Made by a program: the position numbers and the translations under genes. Below the pieces are notes generated by a model, which was given only the letters and a program-made list of their open reading frames with translations, ran no database searches and was not told the DNA's origin. From the NCBI RefSeq assembly GCF_900103255.1, contig NZ_FMWS01000035.1, positions 1 through 59,081 on the forward strand: a DNA stretch of 59,081 nt, in the 5' to 3' direction. The DNA comes from Gilliamella bombi (GTDB lineage: Bacteria; Pseudomonadota; Gammaproteobacteria; Enterobacterales; Orbaceae). Below, piece after piece: positions 7,795 through 17,086 of this stretch (position 1 is its first letter; every line of letters begins with the position of its first letter).

Positions 7795-9642
7795 TTAAAT
7801 AAAAATCAGTAGCATTAATATGAAAATACTACCTATAACCATCGAAACCATATACCACCGAATTTGCCCATTTTCTAGATCAACGGTGAACGCGTTTACT
7901 TTTTTGATTCCCCTCATTATCCAATTATCCCAAAAAGCTAGTGGATCTTTTTTCAAAAAACGGGCTAAATAGACATAAGGTTTAACAAATAAAGTATGCA
8001 ATAAATAATCATAATGCCAATCACTATTACATAAACGTAAAAGGAATTTAACCATTGGCGTATTTAGAATTTCTTGTACTTCGCTATTTGGATGAGCATA
8101 TAAAATATAAGCAATCAAAAAACTCAATCCAGTTACAGCTACTAGAAGTAGTTGAAAAGGTAACTGCCCATTAGTATCTAACTCAGCTATCGGAATAATA
8201 CCTTGAGTTGGTAATGGGAAGTAGATAAATAAAGCTGTAGTAAATATTAATAAGATGAAAATTGGTAAATAACTTAACCACTTGGTTTTAGTAAAATCAT
8301 ACTGTTTTTGTTTACGATAAAAAACCATTGAAATTAAGCGCCAAATACCTAAACTAGAAAGTAAAATACCAAACAAACCAATGGTTCCTAATATCAATTT
8401 ATCTTGAGTCATTAAACCCAATATGATATCGCCTTTAATATAAAATGATGATGAAACCCAAGGCATAGCACTAAGTGATAGCATGATTAACAAAAATATC
8501 GCATATAACATCGGAAACGTTTTAAGTAAACCACCTAGTTTACTGATATCTCGTTCACCTTGACATTTCTTAATTAAAATAGATGAAGCTAAAATTAGCA
8601 ATGTGCTTGTTACGACATAATTAATTAAGCAATTAAGAGATAAACTCCAACTTTTTGTTGAAAAAGCATAAAATAAATAGCTAATTTGCGTTAAATTAAT
8701 ATATGTAACAATTCGTTTAATATCATACTGCACTAATGCAATGGTGCTAGCAAATAATATAGTCAATGATGAAATCATTGCTATAATAGCAAGAACATCG
8801 CTCGACATCATAAACAAATCACTAAGTCTTAAAACTAAATATACACCAGCTAAAATTACTGTTGAAGATTGCAATAAAGCCATCGCAGGCATTGGAGCTA
8901 ATGTTGTTTCAGCAAACCATGAATGCATAGGAAATAGTGCCGACTTGCCCATTGCCCCAAGGAATAGCATTAGAGTAATCCAAAATATGATATCAGAATC
9001 AACAGCCAAATTATCATGTGCTTGCGTCAAAACGTCACGGATATTTAATGTTTCTAGAGTTTGATACAGTAAAAATATACCAATAATTAGAAAAATATCA
9101 GTTAAATGCATAATCACAAATGCTCTAACTGCAGCATAACCATTACGAGGCTGTTTATAGTAAATACCAATGAGCAAGTATGCACTTATACTCAAACCTT
9201 CCCAACCCATTAGCATAACAAACAAATTATTGACCAATATTATAGTTAATATGCTAGCAATTAATAAATTACTGTAAGCATAAAAGGTGTAAATATCTTT
9301 TTTTGAAGTTAAATCACAAGCTGCAAAAAGATAGACCCAAAAACCAAAAAATGAAATCAACGCTAAAAAGGTTAATGATAATCCATCCAAGGTTAAGGAA
9401 ATAGGTACTGAAAAGTCACCTACCGAAAACCAATTCCACAGTGGTCGAGTATAAACTAAGGTCATATCAGGTACTGTATTTGAACTAAAATCGATACAAG
9501 AAAATACAGTAATTAATGCTATTATCAGCATAGTAGTAATACCAATAATTATCACATTAATTGATCTGATATGTCTTCCCAAGCTCACCAATACTAAAAA
9601 AGAAAATAAGGGAACAATAATAGTTAAATAAAGTAAATTCAT
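7795..9642 (-). CDS. nuoL: NADH-quinone oxidoreductase subunit L with altered central channel
   Basis: NuoL (615 residues; E. coli 613) is the distal antiporter-like subunit with the long lateral helix that clamps the membrane arm. The C-terminal part, including the segment before FVKPYVYLARFLKKDPL and the last membrane anchor, is present. TM5 Glu (MGWEGLSI), the Asp in HLTDIFL and TM7 Lys (GKSALFP) are conserved. By eye, the His of SALIHAAT is Gln (MALLQSST), and the E. coli cluster HLMTHAFFKALL (H334, H338, K342) is CLINYVVTSTLL with no His or Lys. FFSKDEIL is FYIKGDII. The start codon overlaps the nuoK stop (ATGA), indicating translational coupling. Confidence 0.93.
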   Translation of the reverse strand: MNLLYLTIIVPLFSFLVLVSLGRHIRSINVIIIGITTMLIIALITVFSCIDFSSNTVPDMTLVYTRPLWNWFSVGDFSVPISLTLDGLSLTFLALISFFGFWVYLFAACDLTSKKDIYTFYAYSNLLIASILTIILVNNLFVMLMGWEGLSISAYLLIGIYYKQPRNGYAAVRAFVIMHLTDIFLIIGIFLLYQTLETLNIRDVLTQAHDNLAVDSDIIFWITLMLFLGAMGKSALFPMHSWFAETTLAPMPAMALLQSSTVILAGVYLVLRLSDLFMMSSDVLAIIAMISSLTILFASTIALVQYDIKRIVTYINLTQISYLFYAFSTKSWSLSLNCLINYVVTSTLLILASSILIKKCQGERDISKLGGLLKTFPMLYAIFLLIMLSLSAMPWVSSSFYIKGDIILGLMTQDKLILGTIGLFGILLSSLGIWRLISMVFYRKQKQYDFTKTKWLSYLPIFILLIFTTALFIYFPLPTQGIIPIAELDTNGQLPFQLLLVAVTGLSFLIAYILYAHPNSEVQEILNTPMVKFLLRLCNSDWHYDYLLHTLFVKPYVYLARFLKKDPLAFWDNWIMRGIKKVNAFTVDLENGQIRWYMVSMVIGSIFILMLLIFI

Positions 9643-9941
9643 CCTTTCATTTCACTCAATGAGTCAATATTAAATGTTTTTCGACGGTAAAATAGTTTTA
9701 TCATCAATGCAAGACCGACACAAACTTCGGCTAAGGCAGTTATTACTGCTAATATAGCAAGTACTTGCCCATCAGATTGTTGCCAATAGCTACTTGCTGC
9801 AAACAACGCAACTATAACCCCATTATTCATAATAATAAGGCTAAGTAATAAAAAATAGAAATGGCGTCGAATCATTATTCCTAACAAACCAATCACAAAT
9901 AAAATAGAAGCAAGAATAAGACTATGTATGAGTGGAATCAT
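9639..9941 (-). CDS. nuoK: NADH-quinone oxidoreductase subunit K lacking the first essential Glu
   Basis: The start at 9941 gives exactly 100 residues beginning MIPLIHSLIL, like E. coli NuoK (MIPLQHGLIL), and has a GGAGA ribosome site; a start 14 codons upstream is disfavoured. There are three membrane helices and a C-terminus NIDSLSEMKG nearly identical to E. coli. The TM2 motif IGLEIMINA is LSLIIMNNG here, so the essential Glu36 is Ile. The TM3 Glu72 (TALAEVCVGL) is retained. Loss of Glu36 interrupts the proton-transfer axis by known E. coli mutant work. It sits 1 nt after the nuoJ stop and overlaps nuoL. Confidence 0.93.
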   Translation of the reverse strand: MIPLIHSLILASILFVIGLLGIMIRRHFYFLLLSLIIMNNGVIVALFAASSYWQQSDGQVLAILAVITALAEVCVGLALMIKLFYRRKTFNIDSLSEMKG

Positions 9942-9942
9942 A

Positions 9943-10434
9943 TTATTTCTCCAACATAAGCCGATGCATAAAATGATAAGCAATCACAACTGCGCCCAAT
10001 AGTAAAAACAGTGCCAATTCAGCTATCAAAATGTATGCATATTTAGACATTTCATGCATTAATTCATGAGACTCTTTCAGTTCTGAATAGTCAGTACTTA
10101 CTACACTATAAATTAGGGCGACTAATAATACAAATGCTAAGACAAGTGGACCTAACCAGATTTTAGGACTAATTCCTTGCTTGTGGTTTTCAACATTATC
10201 ATCTTTAATTTTCAAAATTGAAGCGACAAGTAAAAAAAGAGTTACCGATCCACCAATAAACAGTAAAATATATAAAATAGCTGAATAATATGTATTAAGT
10301 AGAATAAATATTAGTGCTGAAGCAAAAAGTGAAATAACAAGATATAAAATTGCTTTATCAACACGTAAACTACTAATTACTTTTATACTAGCAACGACAG
10401 CAATAATCGACGCGATATAAAAAACAGCAATCAT
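9943..10434 (-). CDS. nuoJ: NADH-quinone oxidoreductase subunit J, divergent TM3
   Basis: The ATG at 10434 gives 163 residues starting MIAVFYIASIIAVVA, which aligns with E. coli MEFAFYICGLIAILA; a TTG four codons upstream is less likely. NuoJ (E. coli 184 residues) contributes to the E-channel and the pi-bulge of TM3. The E. coli TM3 core ALEIIVYAGAIMVLF corresponds to AILYILLFIGGSVTLF, so Glu55 and probably Tyr59 are missing. It is the first gene of the operon; upstream lie only an intergenic region and divergent ppc. The peripheral-arm genes and nuoA/nuoH that normally precede it are not here. Confidence 0.88.
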   Translation of the reverse strand: MIAVFYIASIIAVVASIKVISSLRVDKAILYLVISLFASALIFILLNTYYSAILYILLFIGGSVTLFLLVASILKIKDDNVENHKQGISPKIWLGPLVLAFVLLVALIYSVVSTDYSELKESHELMHEMSKYAYILIAELALFLLLGAVVIAYHFMHRLMLEK

Positions 10435-10779
10435 TAAATAATCCAATGTGTATTCATAATATAGCTAGTATATACCCAAATGATATCAAGATACAGTTTA
10501 CCACTGTATTCATAAAAAATAATCCTGTTAAATAAGTTTTCTAATGAATATTTCTAATATCGAATAAACATTCGAAGTCTAATTTTTCATGATAGATATA
10601 ATTAAAACAACTATAACAAATAAAAACCATAAAATTTTATTATTTAAATTCAAAATCAAATTGTAATAAAGTATAACTTATGCACATTAATCAACATTAT
10701 ACCTATCCCATTAAATTGTCATTTTGATTCATACAGCTTAAAGGGGCTTAGGCATAATAAAATCGAAGACGAGAAAATC
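10435..10779. promoter_or_regulatory. Divergent intergenic region between nuoJ and ppc
   Basis: These 345 bp must hold the nuoJ and ppc promoters. TGTATTCATAA occurs twice in direct orientation at 10449-10459 and 10505-10515, the first copy 14 bp upstream of the nuoJ start. ATACAGT (10491-10497) pairs with ACTGTAT (10503-10509) around a 5-nt loop and overlaps the second copy, suggesting an operator. The rest is very AT-rich, with no convincing gene and no nuoI remnant that I can recognise. Confidence 0.55.
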
Positions 10780-13431
10780 ATGAATAACCAATACTCATCA
10801 ATGAGAAGTAATGTCAATATGTTAGGTACTCTACTAGGCAATGCAATCAAACGTGCTACTGGCAATGAAACATTTAATTTAGTTGAAATGATAAGACAAT
10901 TATCAAAATCAGCTCAACAAGGAGATACTCAAGCTCATAATGAGTTACTTAAATTAATTGAAAACCTTAATGATGACGATTTATTACATGTTGCACGGGC
11001 ATTCAATCAGTTTTTGAATTTGGTCAATACAGCCGCTGAGTATTATGGTATTTCACCCCATGGGGAAGCTTCTAGTAGTCCTAAAAAAATGACCGAATTA
11101 TTTAGCACACTAAAAAACCTTAATTTTTCAAATCAAACTATTACAAAAGCAATTAATGATTTGTCAATTGAATTAGTATTGACCGCACACCCGACCGAAA
11201 TCAATCGCCGAACGATGATTAATACTTATACAGCCATAAATAACTGTCTATCACAACTGGATCATGATGATTTAGCTGACTACGAAATTGAGCGCATTAT
11301 GCGACGTTTGAAGCAGTTAGTTTGTCAGGCTTGGTATACTGATGAAATACGTAAAAAACGCCCTACTCCTATTGATGAAGCGAAATGGGGATTCTCAGTC
11401 ATTGAAGATAGCTTATGGAATGGTGTACCTCTATTTTTACGTGAACTTAATGACCAATTAGTTGATGCGTTTGATGAACAATTATCGGTTGATCATGTCC
11501 CTATTAAATTCACCTCATGGATGGGGGGAGATCGTGATGGTAATCCAAATGTCACAGCAAAAATAACAGAAAAAGTCATGTTACAAGCCAGATTAAAGGC
11601 AATTGAGTTATTTTTAGCAGATATTCAAATACTTGTTCGTGAACTTTCAATGACGGAATGCAGTAATTCGGTCATTGAACTGTTAGATGAAAAAAACAAA
11701 AACGTTTCAGAGCCATATCGAGCTGTAATGAAGCAGTTACGAACACGTTTAATCAAAACTCACAACTATATTGAAGCTTTATTGAATAATGAACCTATAT
11801 TAGCGCCTTGCGATATTTTGATTAAAAATGAGCAGTTGTGGAATCCGCTTTATGTATGTTATGAATCGTTAATTGACAATGGAATGTCAACAATTGCTCA
11901 TGGACCATTGTTAGACACACTGCGTCGTATAAAAAGCTTTGGGTTACAATTAGTCAGATTAGATATCCGTCAAGACAGTTCAGTACATACAGAAGCACTC
12001 GACGCATTAACCAAAGAACTTAACTTAGGTAGCTATGCTCAATGGTCTGAAGAAGAAAAACAAGCATTTTTATTAACAGAGTTAAAATCAAATCGACCGT
12101 TATTACCTTACAGTTGGCAACCAGATCAAATGGTTCAAGAAGTATTAGACACTTGTCGTGTAATAAAAAAAGCAGGCGAAGAATCAATTGCTTCTTATGT
12201 AATTTCAATGGCTAAAGCACCTTCTGATATTTTAGCGGTTTATCTATTATTAAAAATCGTTGACTGCCAAAAACACATTCCCATAGTACCGTTATTTGAA
12301 ACTCTAGAAGACTTAAATAATGCTAAATCAGTCATGCAAAAACTATTGGATATCCCTTGGTATTACAATAAAATTCAAGGTAAACAGATGGTAATGATAG
12401 GTTATTCTGATTCGGCTAAAGATGCTGGCACTCTTGCCGCGTCTTGGGCACAATATCGGTCACAAGAGGAATTAGTTAACTTATTTGAAAAATATAATAT
12501 TAATTTGGTGTTATTCCATGGACGAGGAGGATCAATTGGTCGAGGGGGCGCACCAGCTCATGCCGCACTACTTTCGCAACCACCAGGATCATTAAAAGGA
12601 GGACTTAGAGTTACTGAACAAGGAGAAATGATCCGCTTTAAACTCGGCCTGCCAGAGGTTGCTCTCAGTAGTCTTATGCTTTATACCTCAGCTATTTTAC
12701 AAGCCAACTTATTACCACCTCCAGAACCTAAACAGGAATGGCGCAGTATCATGGACGAAATGTCAGAAATTTCATGTAATTGTTATCGTAGTTATGTACG
12801 AGAACGTTCTGAATTTGTTGATTATTTTAGAGCAGTAACACCAGAGGTTGAATTAGCCAGATTACCACTAGGCTCAAGACCACAAAAACGCCGAACAGGT
12901 GGAGGTATTGAAAGTTTACGTGCTATTCCTTGGATTTTTGCTTGGACACAAAACCGTTTAATGGTGCCATCTTGGCTCGGTGCAGGTAGTGCACTTAGAG
13001 CTGTTATTGGAGAAGGCAGACAAAACATTCTTAAAGAGATGTACCACAATTGGCCTTTCTTTAATGCCCGATTAGGTATGCTTGAAATGGTTTACGCAAA
13101 ATCTGCGCCAAATATTCACCAATATTACGAACAACGTTTAGTCGATCCTGCATTATGGCCATTAGGTGAAGAATTAAGAAATTTGCTAACCCAAGATATC
13201 AATACAGTATTAACTATCACTGATGATATTAGTTTAATGGCTGATTTACCTTGGATAGCCCAGTCGGTAGCATTACGTAATACTTACATTGAACCATTAA
13301 ACTTATTACAAGTAGAGTTACTAAGTCGCTCACGAAAAAACAACGATAATAATAATGAAAACATTATAGTTGAACAAGGGCTAATGATCACCATCTCAGG
13401 AATCGCAGCGGGTATGAGAAACTCTGGATAA
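10780..13431 (+). CDS. ppc: Phosphoenolpyruvate carboxylase
   Basis: The enzyme carboxylates phosphoenolpyruvate to oxaloacetate, replenishing C4 acids. The 883-residue length equals that of E. coli Ppc and similarity is continuous. Visible signatures are the catalytic His motif LTAHPTE at about 135, [16 protein letters not shown] at about 240, [10 protein letters not shown], the glycine-rich loop [12 protein letters not shown] at about 580, and the C-terminal MRNSG corresponding to MRNTG. An anaplerotic route to oxaloacetate suits a fermentative bacterium with an incomplete TCA cycle, but that is inference. It is transcribed away from the nuo operon and ends in a bidirectional terminator. 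Confidence 0.97.
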   Translation: MNNQYSSMRSNVNMLGTLLGNAIKRATGNETFNLVEMIRQLSKSAQQGDTQAHNELLKLIENLNDDDLLHVARAFNQFLNLVNTAAEYYGISPHGEASSSPKKMTELFSTLKNLNFSNQTITKAINDLSIELVLTAHPTEINRRTMINTYTAINNCLSQLDHDDLADYEIERIMRRLKQLVCQAWYTDEIRKKRPTPIDEAKWGFSVIEDSLWNGVPLFLRELNDQLVDAFDEQLSVDHVPIKFTSWMGGDRDGNPNVTAKITEKVMLQARLKAIELFLADIQILVRELSMTECSNSVIELLDEKNKNVSEPYRAVMKQLRTRLIKTHNYIEALLNNEPILAPCDILIKNEQLWNPLYVCYESLIDNGMSTIAHGPLLDTLRRIKSFGLQLVRLDIRQDSSVHTEALDALTKELNLGSYAQWSEEEKQAFLLTELKSNRPLLPYSWQPDQMVQEVLDTCRVIKKAGEESIASYVISMAKAPSDILAVYLLLKIVDCQKHIPIVPLFETLEDLNNAKSVMQKLLDIPWYYNKIQGKQMVMIGYSDSAKDAGTLAASWAQYRSQEELVNLFEKYNINLVLFHGRGGSIGRGGAPAHAALLSQPPGSLKGGLRVTEQGEMIRFKLGLPEVALSSLMLYTSAILQANLLPPPEPKQEWRSIMDEMSEISCNCYRSYVRERSEFVDYFRAVTPEVELARLPLGSRPQKRRTGGGIESLRAIPWIFAWTQNRLMVPSWLGAGSALRAVIGEGRQNILKEMYHNWPFFNARLGMLEMVYAKSAPNIHQYYEQRLVDPALWPLGEELRNLLTQDINTVLTITDDISLMADLPWIAQSVALRNTYIEPLNLLQVELLSRSRKNNDNNNENIIVEQGLMITISGIAAGMRNSG

Positions 13432-13460
13432 ATTAAAAAAGGCTAATGCCTTTTTTAATT
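13431..13460. terminator. Bidirectional terminator between ppc and the Sel1-repeat gene
   Basis: AATTAAAAAAGGC (13431-13443) pairs with GCCTTTTTTAATT (13448-13460) around TAAT. It has A-runs and T-runs on both sides of the GC core, so it can serve both convergent genes. The stop codons of both genes lie inside the palindrome. Confidence 0.88.
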
Positions 13461-14519
13461 TTCTGGTAATAATTGTTCTAAATAAGCTTTAGCGTCTTGA
13501 TCTCCTTGCTCGCTAGCTTTAGTAAACCAATAAATAGCACGATCTTGATCTCTATCCGTGCCTTCGCCTTCTAGATATTTAACACCTAAATTATATTGAG
13601 CATCAACACTGCCCTGCTCTGCAGCTTTTAGATACCATTCAACGGCTTTTTCCTCGTCTTTAGGCACTCCTCCACCTACATCATACATCACACCAATATT
13701 ATATTGAGCATCAGCATTACCAGCTTCAGCGGCTTTAGTGAACCAATATGCCGCTTGAGTATTGTCCGGTTTAGTTCCTGTACCTGTTGCATACATAATA
13801 GCTAAATTGTACATCGCTAATACATGGCCATGCTCTGCCGCTTGTGTATAAAAATAGCTAGCTGCCACATAATCTTGGGTTAAACCATCGCCATTTTCAG
13901 ACATTAATCCCAAATAATATTGCGCTTCTGGAATATTATCTTTAGCTGCTTTACTAAACCAATCAGCTGCCGTCATGCGATCTTCTTTTACACCATCACC
14001 AAAAAAATACATAATACCAAGATTTAGATAAGCGTCATAAATACCTTCATTACCAGCCTGTGTAAAATAATCAATCGCAGTCGGTATGTTTTTTTCTACT
14101 CCATTCCCTTCTTTGTACATTAAAGCTAAATTATATTTAGCTAATGCATAATTTTGATCTGCCGCTAATTTAAAATATTTAAATGCTTCATTTAAATCAG
14201 GTTTAGTACCTAAACCACTTTGGTACATAAATGCTAAATTATTTTGTGCTTTGGCAAGCCCTTGTTCAGCCGCTTTTTTATACCAGAAAAAAGCTCGAAC
14301 ATCACTAACCTCGACACCTAATCCTTGTTTATAAATATTTCCTAATGAGTACTGAGCTTCTGAGTTCCCTTTTTCTGCAGACAAACGTAAAGAAGGGAGC
14401 AATGAATCTGACGCTTTAAGCTTTAGTTGAGTATCATCTGATTGCGTCTTATAATTTGTAGCCATTGCACTATAAGAAATAGATAACAATAGTACTAACA
14501 ATATTTGAATTTTTTTCAT
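13455..14519 (-). CDS. Secreted Sel1-repeat (tetratricopeptide-like) protein
   Basis: The 354-residue product starts with a signal peptide (MKKIQILLVLLLSISYSAMA, cleavage after about residue 20). It then consists of eight 36-residue Sel1-like repeats of the form AAxxGxxxAQYxLGxMYxxGxGVxxDxxxAxxWFxK, with a short partial ninth. Such proteins form alpha-helical solenoids that mediate protein contacts in the periplasm or on the surface; a client cannot be deduced. It has its own promoter region and is convergent with ppc. The repeats are internally similar, so recombination could change their number. Confidence 0.9.
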   Translation of the reverse strand: MKKIQILLVLLLSISYSAMATNYKTQSDDTQLKLKASDSLLPSLRLSAEKGNSEAQYSLGNIYKQGLGVEVSDVRAFFWYKKAAEQGLAKAQNNLAFMYQSGLGTKPDLNEAFKYFKLAADQNYALAKYNLALMYKEGNGVEKNIPTAIDYFTQAGNEGIYDAYLNLGIMYFFGDGVKEDRMTAADWFSKAAKDNIPEAQYYLGLMSENGDGLTQDYVAASYFYTQAAEHGHVLAMYNLAIMYATGTGTKPDNTQAAYWFTKAAEAGNADAQYNIGVMYDVGGGVPKDEEKAVEWYLKAAEQGSVDAQYNLGVKYLEGEGTDRDQDRAIYWFTKASEQGDQDAKAYLEQLLPEN

Positions 14520-14640
14520 ATTTTTTAATTATTATAGCAATTTTAATAATTATACATAAATGCAATATAAGGGAATAGTTTTTGTTTAATTCTTATTTGG
14601 GCTATTTTATTTATACAATTAATATTGATTAAAGATAATT

Positions 14641-16104
14641 CTATAAACCTAACTCATCCCAAATTTCGTCAATATGGGCAATGACTTTTGGATCTTTCTT
14701 AATTATCTTTCCCCATTCACGATTTGTTTCACCTGTCCATTTATTGGTAGCATCTAAACCCATTTTAGAGCCTAATCCTGATACAGGTGAAGCAAAGTCC
14801 AAATAATCGATCGGTGTATTATCAATAAAAGTCGTATCCCGATGAGGATCCATACGTGTCGAAATAGCCCACATTACATCTTTCCAGTCACGTGCATTAA
14901 TATCATCATCACAGACAATTACAAATTTGGTATACATAAATTGCCTTAAATACGACCAAACTCCCATCATAACTCGTTTAGCATGACCTGGATATTGCTT
15001 TTTAATAGTAACAATCGCAATACGGTATGAACATCCTTCTGGCGGTAAATAAAAATCAACAATTTCAGGAAACTGCTTTTGTAAAATTGGAATAAAAACT
15101 TCATTCAAAGCAAGTCCCATGATTGCGGGTTCATCTGGTGGTCTACCTGTATAAGTTGAGTGATAAATCGCATCTTTCCGGCGAGTTAAGTGCGTTACGG
15201 TAAATACGGAAAATTGCTCAACTTCATTATAATAACCTGTGTGATCACCATACGGACCTTCTGATGCTAACTCATTAGGATCAATATAACCTTCAAGAAT
15301 TATCTCTGCACTAGCTGGAACTTCTAAATCATTCGATAACGATTTGACTACCTCTGTTCGGCTACCACGTAATAATCCAGAAAAAGCATATTCAGGTAGA
15401 GTATCTGGCACTGGTGTCACTGCACCTAAAATGGTGGCTGGATCAGCTCCAATAGCAATACTAACTGGAAATCTTTCGTTTGGGTGTGCTTGTTGCCATT
15501 CGGCAAAATCAAGTGCACCACCACGATGTGACAGCCAACGCATGATCAATTTATTTTTTCCTAAAAGTTGCAAGCGATAAATGCCCACATTTTGTCGATC
15601 TTTATAAGGACCTTTAGTAATAGTCAGTCCCCAAGATAACAGAGGTGCTACATCTTCGGGCCAGCAATGCATAATAGGTAAACGAGTCAAATCCACCTCA
15701 TCATCCTTAAAAATCACCTCTTGGCATGGTGCTGAAGAACGATGTTTGACTGGCATATTTAGTACTTGTTTATACTTAGGTAACACATTAAAAAATTGCC
15801 GTATGCCCTTAGGCGGTTCGGGTTCACGTAAAAATGCCAATAACTCACCAATTTCACGCAAAGCTGAAGTATCTTCACGCCCCATTCCCATTGCAACACG
15901 TTTAGCGGTGCCAAACAAATTACATAAAACAGGCATATCATAACCAATCGGATTTTCGAATAATAAAGCAGGGCCTCCATTACGTAAAACACGATCAGCA
16001 ATTTCGGTCATTTCGAGATAAGGATTAACAGGAAAAGTAATTTTTTTTAATTCACCTTGTTGTTCAAGATAATCTAAAAAATCTCTAAAATTTGAAAAAT
16101 TCAT
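14641..16104 (-). CDS. ubiD: 3-octaprenyl-4-hydroxybenzoate carboxy-lyase (prenyl-FMN dependent)
   Basis: UbiD decarboxylates 3-octaprenyl-4-hydroxybenzoate in ubiquinone synthesis, using prenylated FMN supplied by UbiX, which is not in this window. The product has 487 residues (E. coli 497) and matches from [18 protein letters not shown] to the C-terminus. Visible are the N-terminal [15 protein letters not shown] region and the active-site segment [16 protein letters not shown] at about 280, containing the acidic residues that coordinate metal and cofactor. A functional UbiD implies ubiquinone is still made, relevant to the odd nuo operon nearby. Confidence 0.96.
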   Translation of the reverse strand: MNFSNFRDFLDYLEQQGELKKITFPVNPYLEMTEIADRVLRNGGPALLFENPIGYDMPVLCNLFGTAKRVAMGMGREDTSALREIGELLAFLREPEPPKGIRQFFNVLPKYKQVLNMPVKHRSSAPCQEVIFKDDEVDLTRLPIMHCWPEDVAPLLSWGLTITKGPYKDRQNVGIYRLQLLGKNKLIMRWLSHRGGALDFAEWQQAHPNERFPVSIAIGADPATILGAVTPVPDTLPEYAFSGLLRGSRTEVVKSLSNDLEVPASAEIILEGYIDPNELASEGPYGDHTGYYNEVEQFSVFTVTHLTRRKDAIYHSTYTGRPPDEPAIMGLALNEVFIPILQKQFPEIVDFYLPPEGCSYRIAIVTIKKQYPGHAKRVMMGVWSYLRQFMYTKFVIVCDDDINARDWKDVMWAISTRMDPHRDTTFIDNTPIDYLDFASPVSGLGSKMGLDATNKWTGETNREWGKIIKKDPKVIAHIDEIWDELGL

Positions 16105-16196
16105 TTATTACTACTCCCTGTTACTTAATAGTCTTGAGTTAACCAAATCCTAAAATCATTTTTAATACTTAATACTAATGTAGCTTTGATATTTAA

Positions 16197-16619
16197 CTAA
16201 TCTGCATCAAAGTTTTCACTATATATAGGTACTTGTTTATTTTGATTACACTCAACAATTTTAGGTAATAAGGCATCAAATTGTTTTTTATCGATTTCAA
16301 TAAATTTATCTTGATCAACTTGATAAAATAAAAATTGTTCAGATTGATCATCAAATAGAAACGAGGCTATCCAGTCATTTCGATCATCACTATTTTCATT
16401 AGCAAATATCTGAATAACACTATTTTCACGTTTTTCAGGTTGATCATGTAATTTATAATCAATTATCTTCTCTGATATTTTAACGTCATACTCATCGAAA
16501 ATAGTATAATCATTTTGATTAGGTTGGCACTTTTTTATATTTATATCGGCATTACAAGTTTGTACAAAAAAACATAAGCAGGACAACGCAACGGCATATA
16601 GGCTTAATTTCATTTTCAA
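16197..16619 (-). CDS. Small predicted secreted protein, function unknown
   Basis: I do not recognise this family. The 140-residue product has a Sec signal peptide (MKMKLSLYAVALSCLCFFVQTCNA, cleavage near residue 24), then a polar, acidic domain with no membrane segment. Two Cys remain after cleavage (about 31 and 123), which could form one disulfide. Aromatic and acidic residues dominate the middle (SFLFDDQSEQFLFYQVDQ). It lies between nudB and ubiD on the same strand, 5 nt after nudB, so it is probably read with aspS-nudB. Confidence 0.7.
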   Translation of the reverse strand: MKMKLSLYAVALSCLCFFVQTCNADINIKKCQPNQNDYTIFDEYDVKISEKIIDYKLHDQPEKRENSVIQIFANENSDDRNDWIASFLFDDQSEQFLFYQVDQDKFIEIDKKQFDALLPKIVECNQNKQVPIYSENFDAD

Positions 16620-16624
16620 ACCTC

Positions 16625-17080
16625 TTAATTAGATTTAATCAAATTGTGAATATTACCAATAGCTTTACTGTTATTTGGAGATAAAGTAAGATTGATTGCT
16701 TCATCAATTGTTAACCATTGATAATCTAAATGCTCAGTAAGTACTGGTATTATCTCATTAATAATAGGCAGATAAAACCAATGTTCTTTATTTAGCTTAA
16801 CTTCTGGTGCATATTTATGTCTAAATTGCGGGAAAATCTCAAATTCAACGGAATACTTTGCATCAATTAACTCAAGATTTTGCCCTATAATATCAATGCC
16901 TGTTTCTTCAAAAACCTCACGAATTGCTGTTTCTCGTGGTAGCTCATTATTTTCCATACTACCTGTTACTGATTGCCAAAAACAAGGGTCGTCTTGGCGC
17001 TGTAACATAAGGCAACGGTTTGTTGTCTGGCAGAAAATCACCACCAGAACAGATTCAGGTTTTTTGAATTTTCGCATCAA
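16625..17080 (-). CDS. nudB: Dihydroneopterin triphosphate diphosphatase (Nudix)
   Basis: NudB removes pyrophosphate from dihydroneopterin triphosphate, the second committed step of folate synthesis. The 151-residue product has the Nudix box GX5EX7REUXEEXGU as GSMENNELPRETAIREVFEE followed by TGI, at about residues 39-61. The N-terminus (FKKPESVLVVIFCQTTNRCLMLQR) matches E. coli NudB. It lies 6 nt downstream of aspS, as in E. coli, but the following yebC-ruvCAB genes are absent here. Confidence 0.92.
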   Translation of the reverse strand: MMRKFKKPESVLVVIFCQTTNRCLMLQRQDDPCFWQSVTGSMENNELPRETAIREVFEETGIDIIGQNLELIDAKYSVEFEIFPQFRHKYAPEVKLNKEHWFYLPIINEIIPVLTEHLDYQWLTIDEAINLTLSPNNSKAIGNIHNLIKSN

Positions 17081-17086
17081 ATATCA

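Noticed and set aside
13455-14519. Sel1-repeat protein as a secreted toxin or effector
   Set aside because: Sel1 repeats are common in ordinary periplasmic proteins, and no toxin domain, immunity gene or secretion locus is nearby.
15344-15580. Plus-strand open frame of 78 codons inside ubiD
   Set aside because: Antisense shadow of ubiD with no ribosome site or recognisable product.
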